NCBI GenBank assembly: GCA_031286975.1
Contig: JAITTM010000023.1
Coordinates: forward strand, 1-14,264
DNA: 14,264 nt
DNA from: Coriobacteriales bacterium
GTDB lineage: Bacteria; Actinomycetota; Coriobacteriia; Coriobacteriales; UBA8131
Direction of reading: 5' to 3'
The notes beneath the pieces are model-generated. The model searched no databases. It had not been told where the DNA came from and saw only the letters and a program-made list of their open reading frames with translations. Numbering within the stretch: position 1 is the stretch's first letter; each line of letters starts with the position of its first letter. Shown here in pieces: positions 6,980-13,612 of the stretch. Position numbers and translations under genes: made by a program.

Positions 6980-8173
6980 CTAGGCCTTCTTGGGATTGAT
7001 GAACTTGCGCGCGATTCCCAAGAAGGGTTTGATCAGGGCCGTATAAAAGCGCTTGCTCACGTTTGCCAGCTCGTTGCGAATCTCGATGTGCTGTGGGCAA
7101 TGTGCCTCGCAGGCTCCACATCCGGTGCATTGGCTCGCGTCGTGCTGCCGAGGTGTCAAATAACCCATATGCATAAAATAGTCCGTCAGCACTTCTGAGC
7201 GTTTGCGCGAATACGACTCGTTATAATCCGCAAAGCAGGTGGGTATGTCCACTCCCGCCGGGCAGGGCAGGCAATAACCGCAGGCCGTGCAGGGCACCTT
7301 GGTCACATGCAGGATAGCTGCCACGGCGCGTGCATAGGCGTTGAACTCGGCATCGCCCAGGCAATCCACATGAGCCGCCTCTGCTATCTTGAGGTTGTCC
7401 TTAAGCTGCTGCATGCTCGACATGCCACTGAGGGCAAAGGTGACCATGCTCTGGTCGAGCACCCAGCGCAGACCCCATTCTGCCGGCGACCACTCGGGGT
7501 GCACCGCCCTAAATGCTTCAAGCGCCTTATCGGGCAGCGTATCCACTAACTTGCCGCCCCGGAGCGGCTCCATCACAAAGACGGGCAAGCCCTTCTCGGC
7601 GATGGCACGCACCCCCGTGATACCGGCCTGACTGTTCTCGTCCAGATAGTTGTACTGCAACATGCAAAAATCCCAGGGGTAGCTGTCCAGTATCTCCTTG
7701 AACCCAATGCGCCCGCCATGATAAGAATAGCCCACGTTGCGCAGCTGCCCCGTGGCTTTTTTCTGCTCGATCCAGGCTTCTATGCCAATGCCCTTGAGTC
7801 TGCTCCAGAGCTCGATATCGGACATATTGTGCATGAAGTAGTAGTCGATATGGTCGGTCTGCAGGCGCTCGAGCTGCTTGTCGAAGTACTTGTCCAGATC
7901 CTCGGCCTTGCGCACAAAGAAGACCGGCAGTTTGGTGGCGATAAACACGCGGTTGCGTGCGCCCGTCTTGGCGAGCGCCTTGCCCAGAGCCTCCTCAGAG
8001 CCTTGATAGAGATAGGCGGTGTCAAAATAGTTGATGCCTTGTTCGATGGCATGGGCAACCAGCAGGTCGACCTGCTCCTGGTCGATGTTGCCACCCTTGG
8101 TGGGAAAACGCATGCAGCCAAACGCAAGCTGTGAGATGCGGTCGCCATTCTTGGGATTGGTTCGATACTGCAC
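6980..8173 (-). CDS. Aldo/keto reductase with C-terminal 2x[4Fe-4S] ferredoxin domain
   Basis: This predicted cytosolic oxidoreductase has 397 residues from a GTG start at 8173 (MQYRTNPKNGDRIS), which matches the usual N-terminus of this family; a longer ATG-started frame to 8227 is less likely. The AKR barrel (about 1-280) carries the tetrad Asp51, Tyr56, Lys81 and His115. The C-terminal domain has two cluster motifs, C295-x2-C-x2-C-x2-C304-P and C349-x2-C-x2-C-x3-C359-P, indicating electron transfer through iron-sulfur clusters. This architecture is common in strict anaerobes. The substrate is unknown. A GGAG lies rather far upstream (13 nt), so translation may be weak. A GCTCTG/CAGAGC pair at 6950-6978 just beyond the stop is too loose to call a terminator. 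Confidence 0.93.
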   Translation of the reverse strand: MQYRTNPKNGDRISQLAFGCMRFPTKGGNIDQEQVDLLVAHAIEQGINYFDTAYLYQGSEEALGKALAKTGARNRVFIATKLPVFFVRKAEDLDKYFDKQLERLQTDHIDYYFMHNMSDIELWSRLKGIGIEAWIEQKKATGQLRNVGYSYHGGRIGFKEILDSYPWDFCMLQYNYLDENSQAGITGVRAIAEKGLPVFVMEPLRGGKLVDTLPDKALEAFRAVHPEWSPAEWGLRWVLDQSMVTFALSGMSSMQQLKDNLKIAEAAHVDCLGDAEFNAYARAVAAILHVTKVPCTACGYCLPCPAGVDIPTCFADYNESYSRKRSEVLTDYFMHMGYLTPRQHDASQCTGCGACEAHCPQHIEIRNELANVSKRFYTALIKPFLGIARKFINPKKA

Positions 8174-8245
8174 GATAACCGTCTTTCTCCGTGTGATTCG
8201 CCCCAGTAACACGCAAGCAGCATACACTTAATCCGTTTTGAGGGC

Positions 8246-8251
8246 TACAAT
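8246..8251 (+). promoter_or_regulatory. Candidate -10 element for the trkH operon
   Basis: TACAAT lies about 115 nt upstream of the small membrane ORF in the divergent gap. No clear -35 is present at 16-18 bp. The call rests on the hexamer and on position. Confidence 0.3.
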
Positions 8252-8300
8252 GGTGTCTTAAAAGGCAGCCTTGAACGGAGAGGGACTCCGCGCGGCGGTC

Positions 8301-8360
8301 AGCAATAGCCAGCAATAGTCAGCAACGAGCGGCAACGAGCGGCAATGAGCGGCAACAGGA
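8301..8360 (+). repeat. Six 10-bp tandem repeats in the trkH-operon leader
   Basis: Six consecutive decamers run from agcaatagcc through agcaacgagc to ggcaacagga, sharing the core GCAA at the same place. The last unit merges into the AGGAGGT ribosome-binding site of the next ORF. If transcribed, the leader carries a regular series of GCAA cores. The array may be a regulatory leader element or replication slippage. Confidence 0.85.
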
Positions 8361-8366
8361 GGTTAC

Positions 8367-8495
8367 GTGCACCGCCGACACAGACAAGCGAACAGCAGCG
8401 CCTTCAAGAGCCTTCTGGTGGTGGTTTGCGGTCTTGCGCTCTTTTTGGTGTTCCTCGCCGTGGTGGTTGTTGTTGAACGGCTGGTGCTCGGCTAG
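8367..8495 (+). CDS. 42-residue single-span membrane protein upstream of trkH
   Basis: This small ORF starts at GTG 8367 just after a near-perfect AGGAGGT (8357-8363). Residues 1-14 (MHRRHRQANSSAFK) are basic and hydrophilic. Residues 15-36 are a hydrophobic Leu/Val stretch, SLLVVVCGLALFLVF onward, and the end is ERLVLG. The charge pattern predicts an N-in, C-out single helix. Its stop overlaps the TrkH start by one base (TAGTG), a classic arrangement for translational coupling, and trkH has no strong ribosome-binding site of its own. Size, topology and position recall small accessory subunits of ion transporters such as KdpF, but I recognise no family. The alternative is that it is only a coupling leader peptide. 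The ORF is supported by its ribosome-binding site and overlap. Confidence 0.7.
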   Translation: MHRRHRQANSSAFKSLLVVVCGLALFLVFLAVVVVVERLVLG

Positions 8496-10012
8496 TGTGG
8501 CCACGTTTTCATAGGCACGACCTGGGGGTGATCGCGCACTATCTGGGCACCTTGGTCATCCTTTTGGGCGTCATCATGCTGGTGCCCCTCATCATCAGTT
8601 GTGCCCTGCAAGAATGGGAGACAACCCCGCATTATCTGATCGGCTTTGGTCTTGCGCTGGCGGCAGGCTCGCTGTTGCGCCTGGCACGCGTCAGTCCCGC
8701 CGTGCTCGAGCGGCGTCAGGCTATCGCCGTCACCGGGCTCGCCTGGCTCGTGGGAGCGCTGGTCGCCTCGGTTCCGCTGTGGCTCAGCGGACACTATGGC
8801 TCGTTCTTCGATGCCTTCTTCGACGGCGTATCGGGGCTCACCGCAACCGGGCTGACCCTTATCCAGGACCTCGACCACCTCTCAACCGCCGACAATATGT
8901 GGCGTTTCGCCCTGCAGTTCCTCGGTGGGCAGGGTGTGGTTGTCATCGCGCTTTCGCTGGGGCTCTTCTCCAAAGTGGGCTCATCGTTTTATAACGCCGA
9001 GGGTCGCGACGAGTTCATCTTGCCCAACATCAAGAAGACGGCGCAGTTCATCTGGCAGTTCTCGTCCGTGGTGGTGCTCATAGGCACGGTGATCCTCACC
9101 ATCAGCGCCCTGCTTCTGGGCATCGAGCCTGTGCGCAGCGTCTTCCACGGACTGTGGATCACCATCGGTGCCTACGACACGGGCGGGTTTACCCCGCAGA
9201 GCACCAACATTGTGTACTACCACTCCTGGGCCTTTGAGATCATCACCATGCTGCTCATGCTCATGGGTGCCATCAACTTTGCCGTCTATGCCCAGGCATG
9301 GAAGAGCGGCTGGCGCGTGCTGTTCAAGGATATCGAGATACGCACCCTTGCCATCTGGATCACCTTTTTGGTGGTGGTATTCACTGCGGCGCTCTGCGCC
9401 GGGCAGTACCTCACCGATATCAATGGGCTTTTGCGCCGAGGCATCTTCACCATCGTGTCGGCTGCCACCAACTCGGGCTATCAGGTCATCAGCACCAACC
9501 AACTCACAGCCATGCTTACCACCGGCGCCTTCTTCATGATCGCCATCGCCATGGCGGTGGGGGGCAGCGCGGGCTCAACCGCCGGTGGCATTAAGGCGCT
9601 GCGTGTGGGCCTCATCGCTAAGGGCATCATCGCGCGCGTCAAAGGCGTGCTCTCGCCCAGCTCGGCTCACATCACTGCCAGCTACCACCACGTGGGGCGC
9701 CGCCTACTCTCAAACGAGCTGCTCTCATCGGCGATGATCATCGCCTCACTCTATGTCGTCTCGTATCTCGTGGGTGCCTTGGCGGGCATCGCCTACGGCT
9801 ACGAGGCGATACCGGCCACCTTTGAGTCGATATCTGCAGCTTCCAATGCGGGCATGTCCTCGGGCATCGCCGCGCCGGATGCCCCCGTCTTCATCAAGAT
9901 TACCTACATCATTCAGATGTGGACCGGGCGTCTTGAGTTTCTCACACTGCTGGCGTTGCTTGCAAGCTTCATCGCCTCGCTGCGCCCTCGCAAGAGGGGA
10001 GTCAAGGCATGA
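8495..10012 (+). CDS. trkH: TrkH/KtrB-family potassium uptake channel subunit
   Basis: This 505-residue integral membrane protein of the Trk/Ktr/HKT superfamily lets K+ cross through a four-fold pseudosymmetric pore, normally gated by a cytoplasmic TrkA/KtrA ring, which is not in this window. All four filter loops are visible: TATGLT (116-121), YDTGGFTP (227-234), ATNSGYQ (324-330) and ASNAGMSSG (449-457). The intramembrane gating loop GGSAGSTAGGIKALR is at 356-370, and MWTGRLE at 475-481. The GTG start gives the expected N-terminus and overlaps the stop of the 42-residue membrane ORF. The next gene overlaps by ATGA. Assignment is very secure at family level; TrkH versus KtrB cannot be settled without the partner. 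Confidence 0.95.
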   Translation: MWPRFHRHDLGVIAHYLGTLVILLGVIMLVPLIISCALQEWETTPHYLIGFGLALAAGSLLRLARVSPAVLERRQAIAVTGLAWLVGALVASVPLWLSGHYGSFFDAFFDGVSGLTATGLTLIQDLDHLSTADNMWRFALQFLGGQGVVVIALSLGLFSKVGSSFYNAEGRDEFILPNIKKTAQFIWQFSSVVVLIGTVILTISALLLGIEPVRSVFHGLWITIGAYDTGGFTPQSTNIVYYHSWAFEIITMLLMLMGAINFAVYAQAWKSGWRVLFKDIEIRTLAIWITFLVVVFTAALCAGQYLTDINGLLRRGIFTIVSAATNSGYQVISTNQLTAMLTTGAFFMIAIAMAVGGSAGSTAGGIKALRVGLIAKGIIARVKGVLSPSSAHITASYHHVGRRLLSNELLSSAMIIASLYVVSYLVGALAGIAYGYEAIPATFESISAASNAGMSSGIAAPDAPVFIKITYIIQMWTGRLEFLTLLALLASFIASLRPRKRGVKA

Positions 10013-10563
10013 AGAGAGCTGTTGCGGCGAGCCCCATCCGCCCGTCAAGCCGGATAAGCCTGTTAAGAAAACCGAGCGCCCTTCTTCTTATGCTTGCCCT
10101 TCTCATTATCATGGCGCCCACGCCAGCCTTTGCCGAGCCCACCATAACCGTCACGGGGCTCAGCAATGCCGGGTCGCTGCTCGACGGGCAAGAGGTCGAC
10201 TTCACGGGTGAGGCCGTGGGCGACATCATCAACGGGGAGGGCGGCAAGAAGTGGCTCACGCTGGTCGACGCCGATTCGAGCATCAGCGTGTACGTGAGTG
10301 CGCCAGACGCACAAAAGGTGGTCAACCTGGGGCGCTACAAGCAGACGGGCACCACGCTTGAGATATCTGGCATCTTTCACCTGGCCTGTAGTCAGCATGA
10401 GGGGCTCACCGATGTGCATGCCACCTCGGTGACGGTGCTGGATCCCGGTGGGTCGCAGGAGCAAAGCGTCAGCGTGCTGCAGCTCCAGTTGGGCGGCGTG
10501 CTTGTTGTGATAGGAGTGCTGCTGCTCGTGTTGTTCCACTACCTCAAAGAGCGGACGCGCTGA
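10009..10563 (+). CDS. Secreted or membrane-anchored OB-fold-like protein, function unknown
   Basis: The 184-residue protein has an N-terminal signal sequence: basic start, hydrophobic core LLLMLALLIIM, likely cleavage after APTPAFA near residue 42. A ~105-residue extracytoplasmic domain follows, and then a C-terminal membrane span (about 161-178) with the positive tail HYLKERTR. The middle domain, with DFTGEAVGDII, WLTLVDADSSISVYV and LEISGIFH, has the strand pattern of a small OB-fold, as in tRNA-anti/BOF-like proteins. It would sit outside the membrane facing the wall. ATG overlaps the trkH stop (ATGA) and its own stop overlaps rsgA (TGATG). Coupling to trkH suggests a role near the transporter, but this is inference. 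The fold call is tentative. Confidence 0.8.
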   Translation: MKRAVAASPIRPSSRISLLRKPSALLLMLALLIIMAPTPAFAEPTITVTGLSNAGSLLDGQEVDFTGEAVGDIINGEGGKKWLTLVDADSSISVYVSAPDAQKVVNLGRYKQTGTTLEISGIFHLACSQHEGLTDVHATSVTVLDPGGSQEQSVSVLQLQLGGVLVVIGVLLLVLFHYLKERTR

Positions 10564-11684
10564 TGAGCATTGTGGCGTCTTTGCCAGACGCGCCGCGTGA
10601 TGAAAACTCTTTTATTGGGGAGAAGACCGCCGCCCCGCCGCCGCTCGATGTCTGCCCCACTGCACAAGGTCGCGTGGTCTCGCTCGACAGGGGCTACCCT
10701 CTGGTGCGTACGGCACAAGGCGAGCTGCGCGCCCAGCACAGCATCGTCCTGGTCAAGAATGTGCCGCTGCGCGCTGCTGTGGGCGACGTGGTCGAGCTCG
10801 AGTTTCCGCCGGGGCAGGACATCCCGCTTATCGCGGCCATCAACGAGCGGCATACTGTGCTGGCGCGCAAGGTGCTGATCCAGTCCAAACATGAAGGCTC
10901 CGGCAAATATGAAGAGCAGATCCTGGCAGCCAATGTCGATATCGTCTTTGTGGTGCAGAGCCTAGGCAATCGCCCCCTTAACCTCGACTATCTTGAGCGT
11001 CAGTTGGTGCTGGCCTGCCAGAGTGGCGCGGAGGTCGCTGTGGTGCTCACCAAGGCCGATCTCGCGCATCACTTGGAGGCCGATGTCGCGGCAGCCCAGG
11101 GCGTTGCCGCCGGTCATGAGGTCATCGTGGAGTCTGCGGTGACTGGCATCGGCCTAAAGCGTGTGCGCAGGCTGCTTGCCGCAGACGCTACGGCAAAGGA
11201 GAGCTCCACCGCTCCGCCGCACGGCGCGCCACGCGACACGATGCCGGATGGCGCGGAATCGCTCCCGGCAGCGACTGCTGGGGCGACTGTGGGTGCTACC
11301 GGTGTGTTGCTGGGCAAATCCGGCGTGGGCAAGTCGACGCTCATCAACGCGCTGTTGGGTTCTGAGCTGCTGACAACTGGTGCTGTCCGCGCCAAAGACC
11401 GCGCGGGGCGTCACACCACGGTGGCACGCAAGATGGTGTTCTTGCCCAGCGGGGGAGCGCTCATCGACGCGCCTGGCATGCGCAGCGTGGGGCTGTATGA
11501 GGCCGCTTTGGGGCTCAAGCGCGCCTTTCCCGAGATCGTGACACATGCCGCGGCGTGCCGCTACCGCGATTGCACCCACACCGCCGAGCCTGGCTGCGCC
11601 CTGGCAGACGCGCTCAGCCAAGGCAGCATTGACCGCCGCCGCCTCGACTCCTACCGCGCCATCGCCCAGGAAGTCTTTGCGTAA
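10563..11684 (+). CDS. rsgA: Ribosome small-subunit-dependent GTPase A
   Basis: RsgA (YjeQ/YloQ) is a circularly permuted GTPase that acts late in 30S assembly. The motif order here is G4 TKAD (163-166), G5 SA (191-192), G1 GKSGVGKST (251-259), G2 GRHTT (282-286) and G3 DAPG (302-305). An N-terminal OB-fold precedes them (about 33-100), and the zinc-binding residues Cys332, Cys337, His339 and Cys345 follow. At 373 residues the protein is longer than many homologues. An N-terminal extension (1-32) and an Ala/Pro-rich insert between G5 and G1 (about 208-245) explain this. G3 is DAPG, not DTPG. The ATG overlaps the upstream stop (TGATG), placing ribosome assembly in one transcript with K+ uptake. 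No clear terminator follows. Confidence 0.95.
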   Translation: MSIVASLPDAPRDENSFIGEKTAAPPPLDVCPTAQGRVVSLDRGYPLVRTAQGELRAQHSIVLVKNVPLRAAVGDVVELEFPPGQDIPLIAAINERHTVLARKVLIQSKHEGSGKYEEQILAANVDIVFVVQSLGNRPLNLDYLERQLVLACQSGAEVAVVLTKADLAHHLEADVAAAQGVAAGHEVIVESAVTGIGLKRVRRLLAADATAKESSTAPPHGAPRDTMPDGAESLPAATAGATVGATGVLLGKSGVGKSTLINALLGSELLTTGAVRAKDRAGRHTTVARKMVFLPSGGALIDAPGMRSVGLYEAALGLKRAFPEIVTHAAACRYRDCTHTAEPGCALADALSQGSIDRRRLDSYRAIAQEVFA

Positions 11685-11729
11685 ACGCTTGTCTGGAGCG
11701 GCTCACAGTGGGACGGGGCGTGTTCCATC

Positions 11730-11749
11730 TGTATCACAATCATGATACA
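11730..11749 (+). promoter_or_regulatory. Palindromic operator with overlapping extended -10 of the toxin-antitoxin operon
   Basis: TGTATCA and TGATACA form a perfect 7-bp inverted repeat around a 6-bp spacer, ending 28 bp before the antitoxin ATG. The right arm overlaps a possible extended -10, TGATACACT (11743-11751). Phd/YefM antitoxins repress their own operon by binding such palindromes, so this is the likely autoregulatory site (inference). Confidence 0.6.
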
Positions 11750-11777
11750 CTTCACTCATCGATTGATAGGAGCACTC

Positions 11778-12068
11778 ATGTACCATACACATGCAAGACC
11801 GTCGCGCGACTTGAGAAACAATTACGCTGAGGTGGTACAGCTCGTAAAAGAGCAGCACGACCAGGTTATCATCACCAATAATGGCCGCGATGAAGCCGTG
11901 CTTATCGGCATTGAGGAATTCAGAGCGTACGAGAACTTTCTTCATCAGCGCTATATTGCCGAAGAACTGGCACAAGCTAAAATTGAGGCATCCGACCCAA
12001 AGACACAGTGGTTGGATCATAATGAGGTATGGCAGGCAGCAAGAGAGCGTTATGCAGTATCGAATTAA
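11778..12068 (+). CDS. Phd/YefM-family antitoxin
   Basis: This 96-residue protein starts at ATG 11778 with AGGAG 5 nt upstream. The N-terminal half has the Phd/YefM fold signature: SRDLRNNYAEVVQLV, then QVIITNNGRDEAVLIGIEEF. It dimerises and binds the operator. The C-terminal half (about 55-96) is polar and probably wraps the toxin. It overlaps the downstream toxin gene by 17 nt, the usual antitoxin-first coupling of type II systems. An in-frame upstream ATG at 11742 would place the operator inside the gene and lacks a ribosome-binding site. Base composition is visibly more AT-rich than rsgA, suggesting acquisition by transfer. Confidence 0.93.
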   Translation: MYHTHARPSRDLRNNYAEVVQLVKEQHDQVIITNNGRDEAVLIGIEEFRAYENFLHQRYIAEELAQAKIEASDPKTQWLDHNEVWQAARERYAVSN

Positions 12069-12381
12069 GTACTTACCCATTGCAAACCGCGATATTCTTG
12101 CTATTGCAGAACACGTAAGTAGTTTTTCGCCAGTAGCAGCAGGTAAGCTGCTTGATAGGATGGAAACGCTGATTGCTGATTTAAGCCAGTTGCCGTATCT
12201 TTGGGAGGCTTATCCAGAAGATCCCTTCTATCGCAGAATCGTGCTTGATGCGTATCTTGTCTTCTATCATGTTAATGAAGCCGACGGCAGCATTGAAATT
12301 CATCGTGTATTACATGGTGTCAGGGATATTCCAAACGCACTGAAGAGAGTCGAGGATAGCAGGAACACCACCGCACCCTGA
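12052..12381 (+). CDS. RelE/ParE-family toxin
   Basis: This 109-residue type II toxin begins at ATG 12052 inside the antitoxin gene. N-terminal YRIKYLPIANRDILAIAEHV is the typical ParE/RelE strand-helix start. YRRIVLDAYLVFYHV (60-74) and IEIHRVLHGVRD (81-92) match the conserved C-terminal strands with their basic residues. Sequence alone does not settle whether it cuts mRNA on the ribosome (RelE) or poisons gyrase (ParE). The last ~10 residues (VEDSRNTTAP) may derive from the joined sequence downstream, since an unrelated gene fragment starts there in another frame. GAGAG shortly before the ATG could serve as ribosome-binding site, aided by coupling. Confidence 0.92.
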   Translation: MQYRIKYLPIANRDILAIAEHVSSFSPVAAGKLLDRMETLIADLSQLPYLWEAYPEDPFYRRIVLDAYLVFYHVNEADGSIEIHRVLHGVRDIPNALKRVEDSRNTTAP

Positions 12382-12659
12382 CAGCAAAAGTTGCGTTTTG
12401 GCAATCAAGCAAAGCCGCGAGTTGTGGATTTTGCAAGGATGCGGTCTTCTCCGCACAGGGCACAGGTATCAGTGAGCTTATCATCCAGCGGAGCGCGGAT
12501 CCCGCAAGGCCCACCAACCCCACCAACCCCCCCAACCCCACCAACCCCTCCGTCTCCCCGCAAACCGGAGACAGCCTGCTGCCTCTGTGCCTTGCCATCA
12601 TCTTAGGCAGCGGGGGTCTGCTGTGCTTCTGTGTCCGAAGAAAGGCTCGCCGCCACTAG
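12360..12659 (+). pseudogene. 3' remnant of an LPXTG-like wall-anchored surface protein gene
   Basis: The frame beginning at 12360 stays open to TAG at 12657-12659 but has no ATG, GTG or TTG start before the anchor. It encodes about 64 residues of ectodomain remnant, then a PTNPTNPPNPTNPS linker. A complete cell-wall sorting signal follows: SPQTG at 12555-12569, a hydrophobic helix (LLPLCLAIIL onward) and the charged tail RRKARRH. Sortase would cut between Thr and Gly. With no start and the toxin gene directly upstream in another frame, this is best read as the tail of a gene whose 5' part was lost when the toxin-antitoxin pair arrived. Expression as a -1 frameshift extension of the toxin is possible in frame terms, but no slippery site is seen. 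Confidence 0.75.
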
Positions 12660-12689
12660 TGCGGGGATAGTGCAGGGATAGTGTGGGGC
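12657..12689 (+). repeat. Three 11-bp tandem repeats
   Basis: tagtgcgggga, tagtgcaggga and tagtgtggggc follow one another, starting with the stop codon of the surface-protein remnant. They fill most of the gap to the convergent lipoprotein gene. No hairpin or known site is evident. Confidence 0.7.
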
Positions 12690-12697
12690 GCAAAGCG

Positions 12698-13207
12698 TCA
12701 GTGCAGGCCGCCGTTCAGGATTCTTTGGATGAGAGAATCGGGGACGCCCAGTTCGGCGTACTGCTCGGCGCTGATGCCGGTACCGAGCGAGACAACGGTA
12801 AGGGTGCCGTCTACCCTGCGCAAGACCACATCAGCGGGGGTCCCAGTGTCGTTGGCCGCCAGTGAGCGTATGGGGATGGCGTACCACTCCCCATCGCTGA
12901 GCGGGTCGGCAGTTATCTCGAAGTCAGCTCTCCCGCCCAGGTGAACGCTGATTGCCCCATAGATCTCCTCAAGCTGATCCGCCACACTGACGATGGAGCC
13001 TGGGTCAGCGCCCTCGTCTATTATGAGCGGGGCATCAGCTGTGGGTGCTTGTTCGGTCTCAGGTTCGGTGCCGGGCGCGGTTTCTGACACCTCGTCTGCG
13101 GGCAGATCCTCTGCCGGAGCGGCATCTTTTCCACAGCCGGGTAGCAGCGCCAAAGACGCAAGCATCAAAAGCGCCAACAGCAATCGTTTTGCAGGTAGTG
13201 TCTTCAT
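12698..13207 (-). CDS. Putative lipoprotein, function unknown
   Basis: The 169-residue protein has a type II signal peptide: MKTLPAKR, a hydrophobic core, and lipobox LLPGC with Cys25 as the lipidated residue. It should be tethered to the outer face of the membrane. Residues 26-65 are an acidic, Pro/Glu/Thr-rich linker. The C-terminal domain (about 70-169), with EIYGAISVHLGGRADFEI, GEWYAIPIRSL and LGTGISAEQYAELGVPDSL, is small and mixed alpha/beta. I do not recognise a family. AGGGG lies about 6 nt before the ATG at 13207. It stands alone, convergent with the accessory patch and divergent from nrdD. Confidence 0.88.
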   Translation of the reverse strand: MKTLPAKRLLLALLMLASLALLPGCGKDAAPAEDLPADEVSETAPGTEPETEQAPTADAPLIIDEGADPGSIVSVADQLEEIYGAISVHLGGRADFEITADPLSDGEWYAIPIRSLAANDTGTPADVVLRRVDGTLTVVSLGTGISAEQYAELGVPDSLIQRILNGGLH

Positions 13208-13543
13208 CCTGATCCCCTTTCATAGCGTTCAGGCAATTATAGCCCTCTTGCATTCCAGAAAGGCGCCACGATCAGTCGGCACCTTCTCACAGAAGCTCCA
13301 CAGGAGCCCCTCTGCCGCCGACCCCAGAATAGCTACCGCTCGATATCCGTCCCTGATTCCCGTTTGCTTGCGGTGTCATTTTCGTCCCCCCTGAATTGTG
13401 AAGAGGCAAAGAGCTTTTGCTTAGTAACATATACGCGGCAGTTCCTGCGAAATCACTGCTGACAGGAGTTTTAATCGATCAAACTGCTGGCCCTCAAAAC
13501 CCATTCTTAACAGAAAATCCAAGTAATCATCACAACTCTATTC

Positions 13544-13572
13544 TTGCTATTACGGGCTGCTACGTCTACTAT
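13544..13572 (+). promoter_or_regulatory. Candidate nrdD promoter
   Basis: TTGCTA (13544-13549) and TACTAT (13567-13572) are separated by exactly 17 bp, each matching four of six consensus bases. The -10 overlaps the first NrdR-like box, which is where a repressor site is expected. Confidence 0.4.
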
Positions 13573-13581
13573 ATGTATGCT
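13566..13581 (+). promoter_or_regulatory. NrdR box 1 (candidate)
   Basis: ctactatatgtatgct matches the core CwAtATaTw of the NrdR consensus acaCwAtATaTwgtgt at eight of nine positions. NrdR is the zinc/ATP-cone repressor of ribonucleotide reductase genes. Confidence 0.6.
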
Positions 13582-13596
13582 ACAAGTTCGAGGCAA

Positions 13597-13612
13597 GCAC
13601 AACATGTTGTGG
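13597..13612 (+). promoter_or_regulatory. NrdR box 2 (candidate)
   Basis: gcacaacatgttgtgg contains a 14-bp perfect palindrome, CACAACATGTTGTG, that fits the NrdR consensus. It begins 31 bp after box 1, leaving a 15-bp gap, the spacing that puts both boxes on one DNA face as in known NrdR promoters. Confidence 0.65.

Noticed and set aside
13287..13379. 30-codon minus-strand ORF with a GGGGGA ribosome-binding-like site
   Set aside because: The start context is reasonable, but the peptide (Gly/Ser-rich) has no membrane span, family or coupling to a neighbour; chance is likely.
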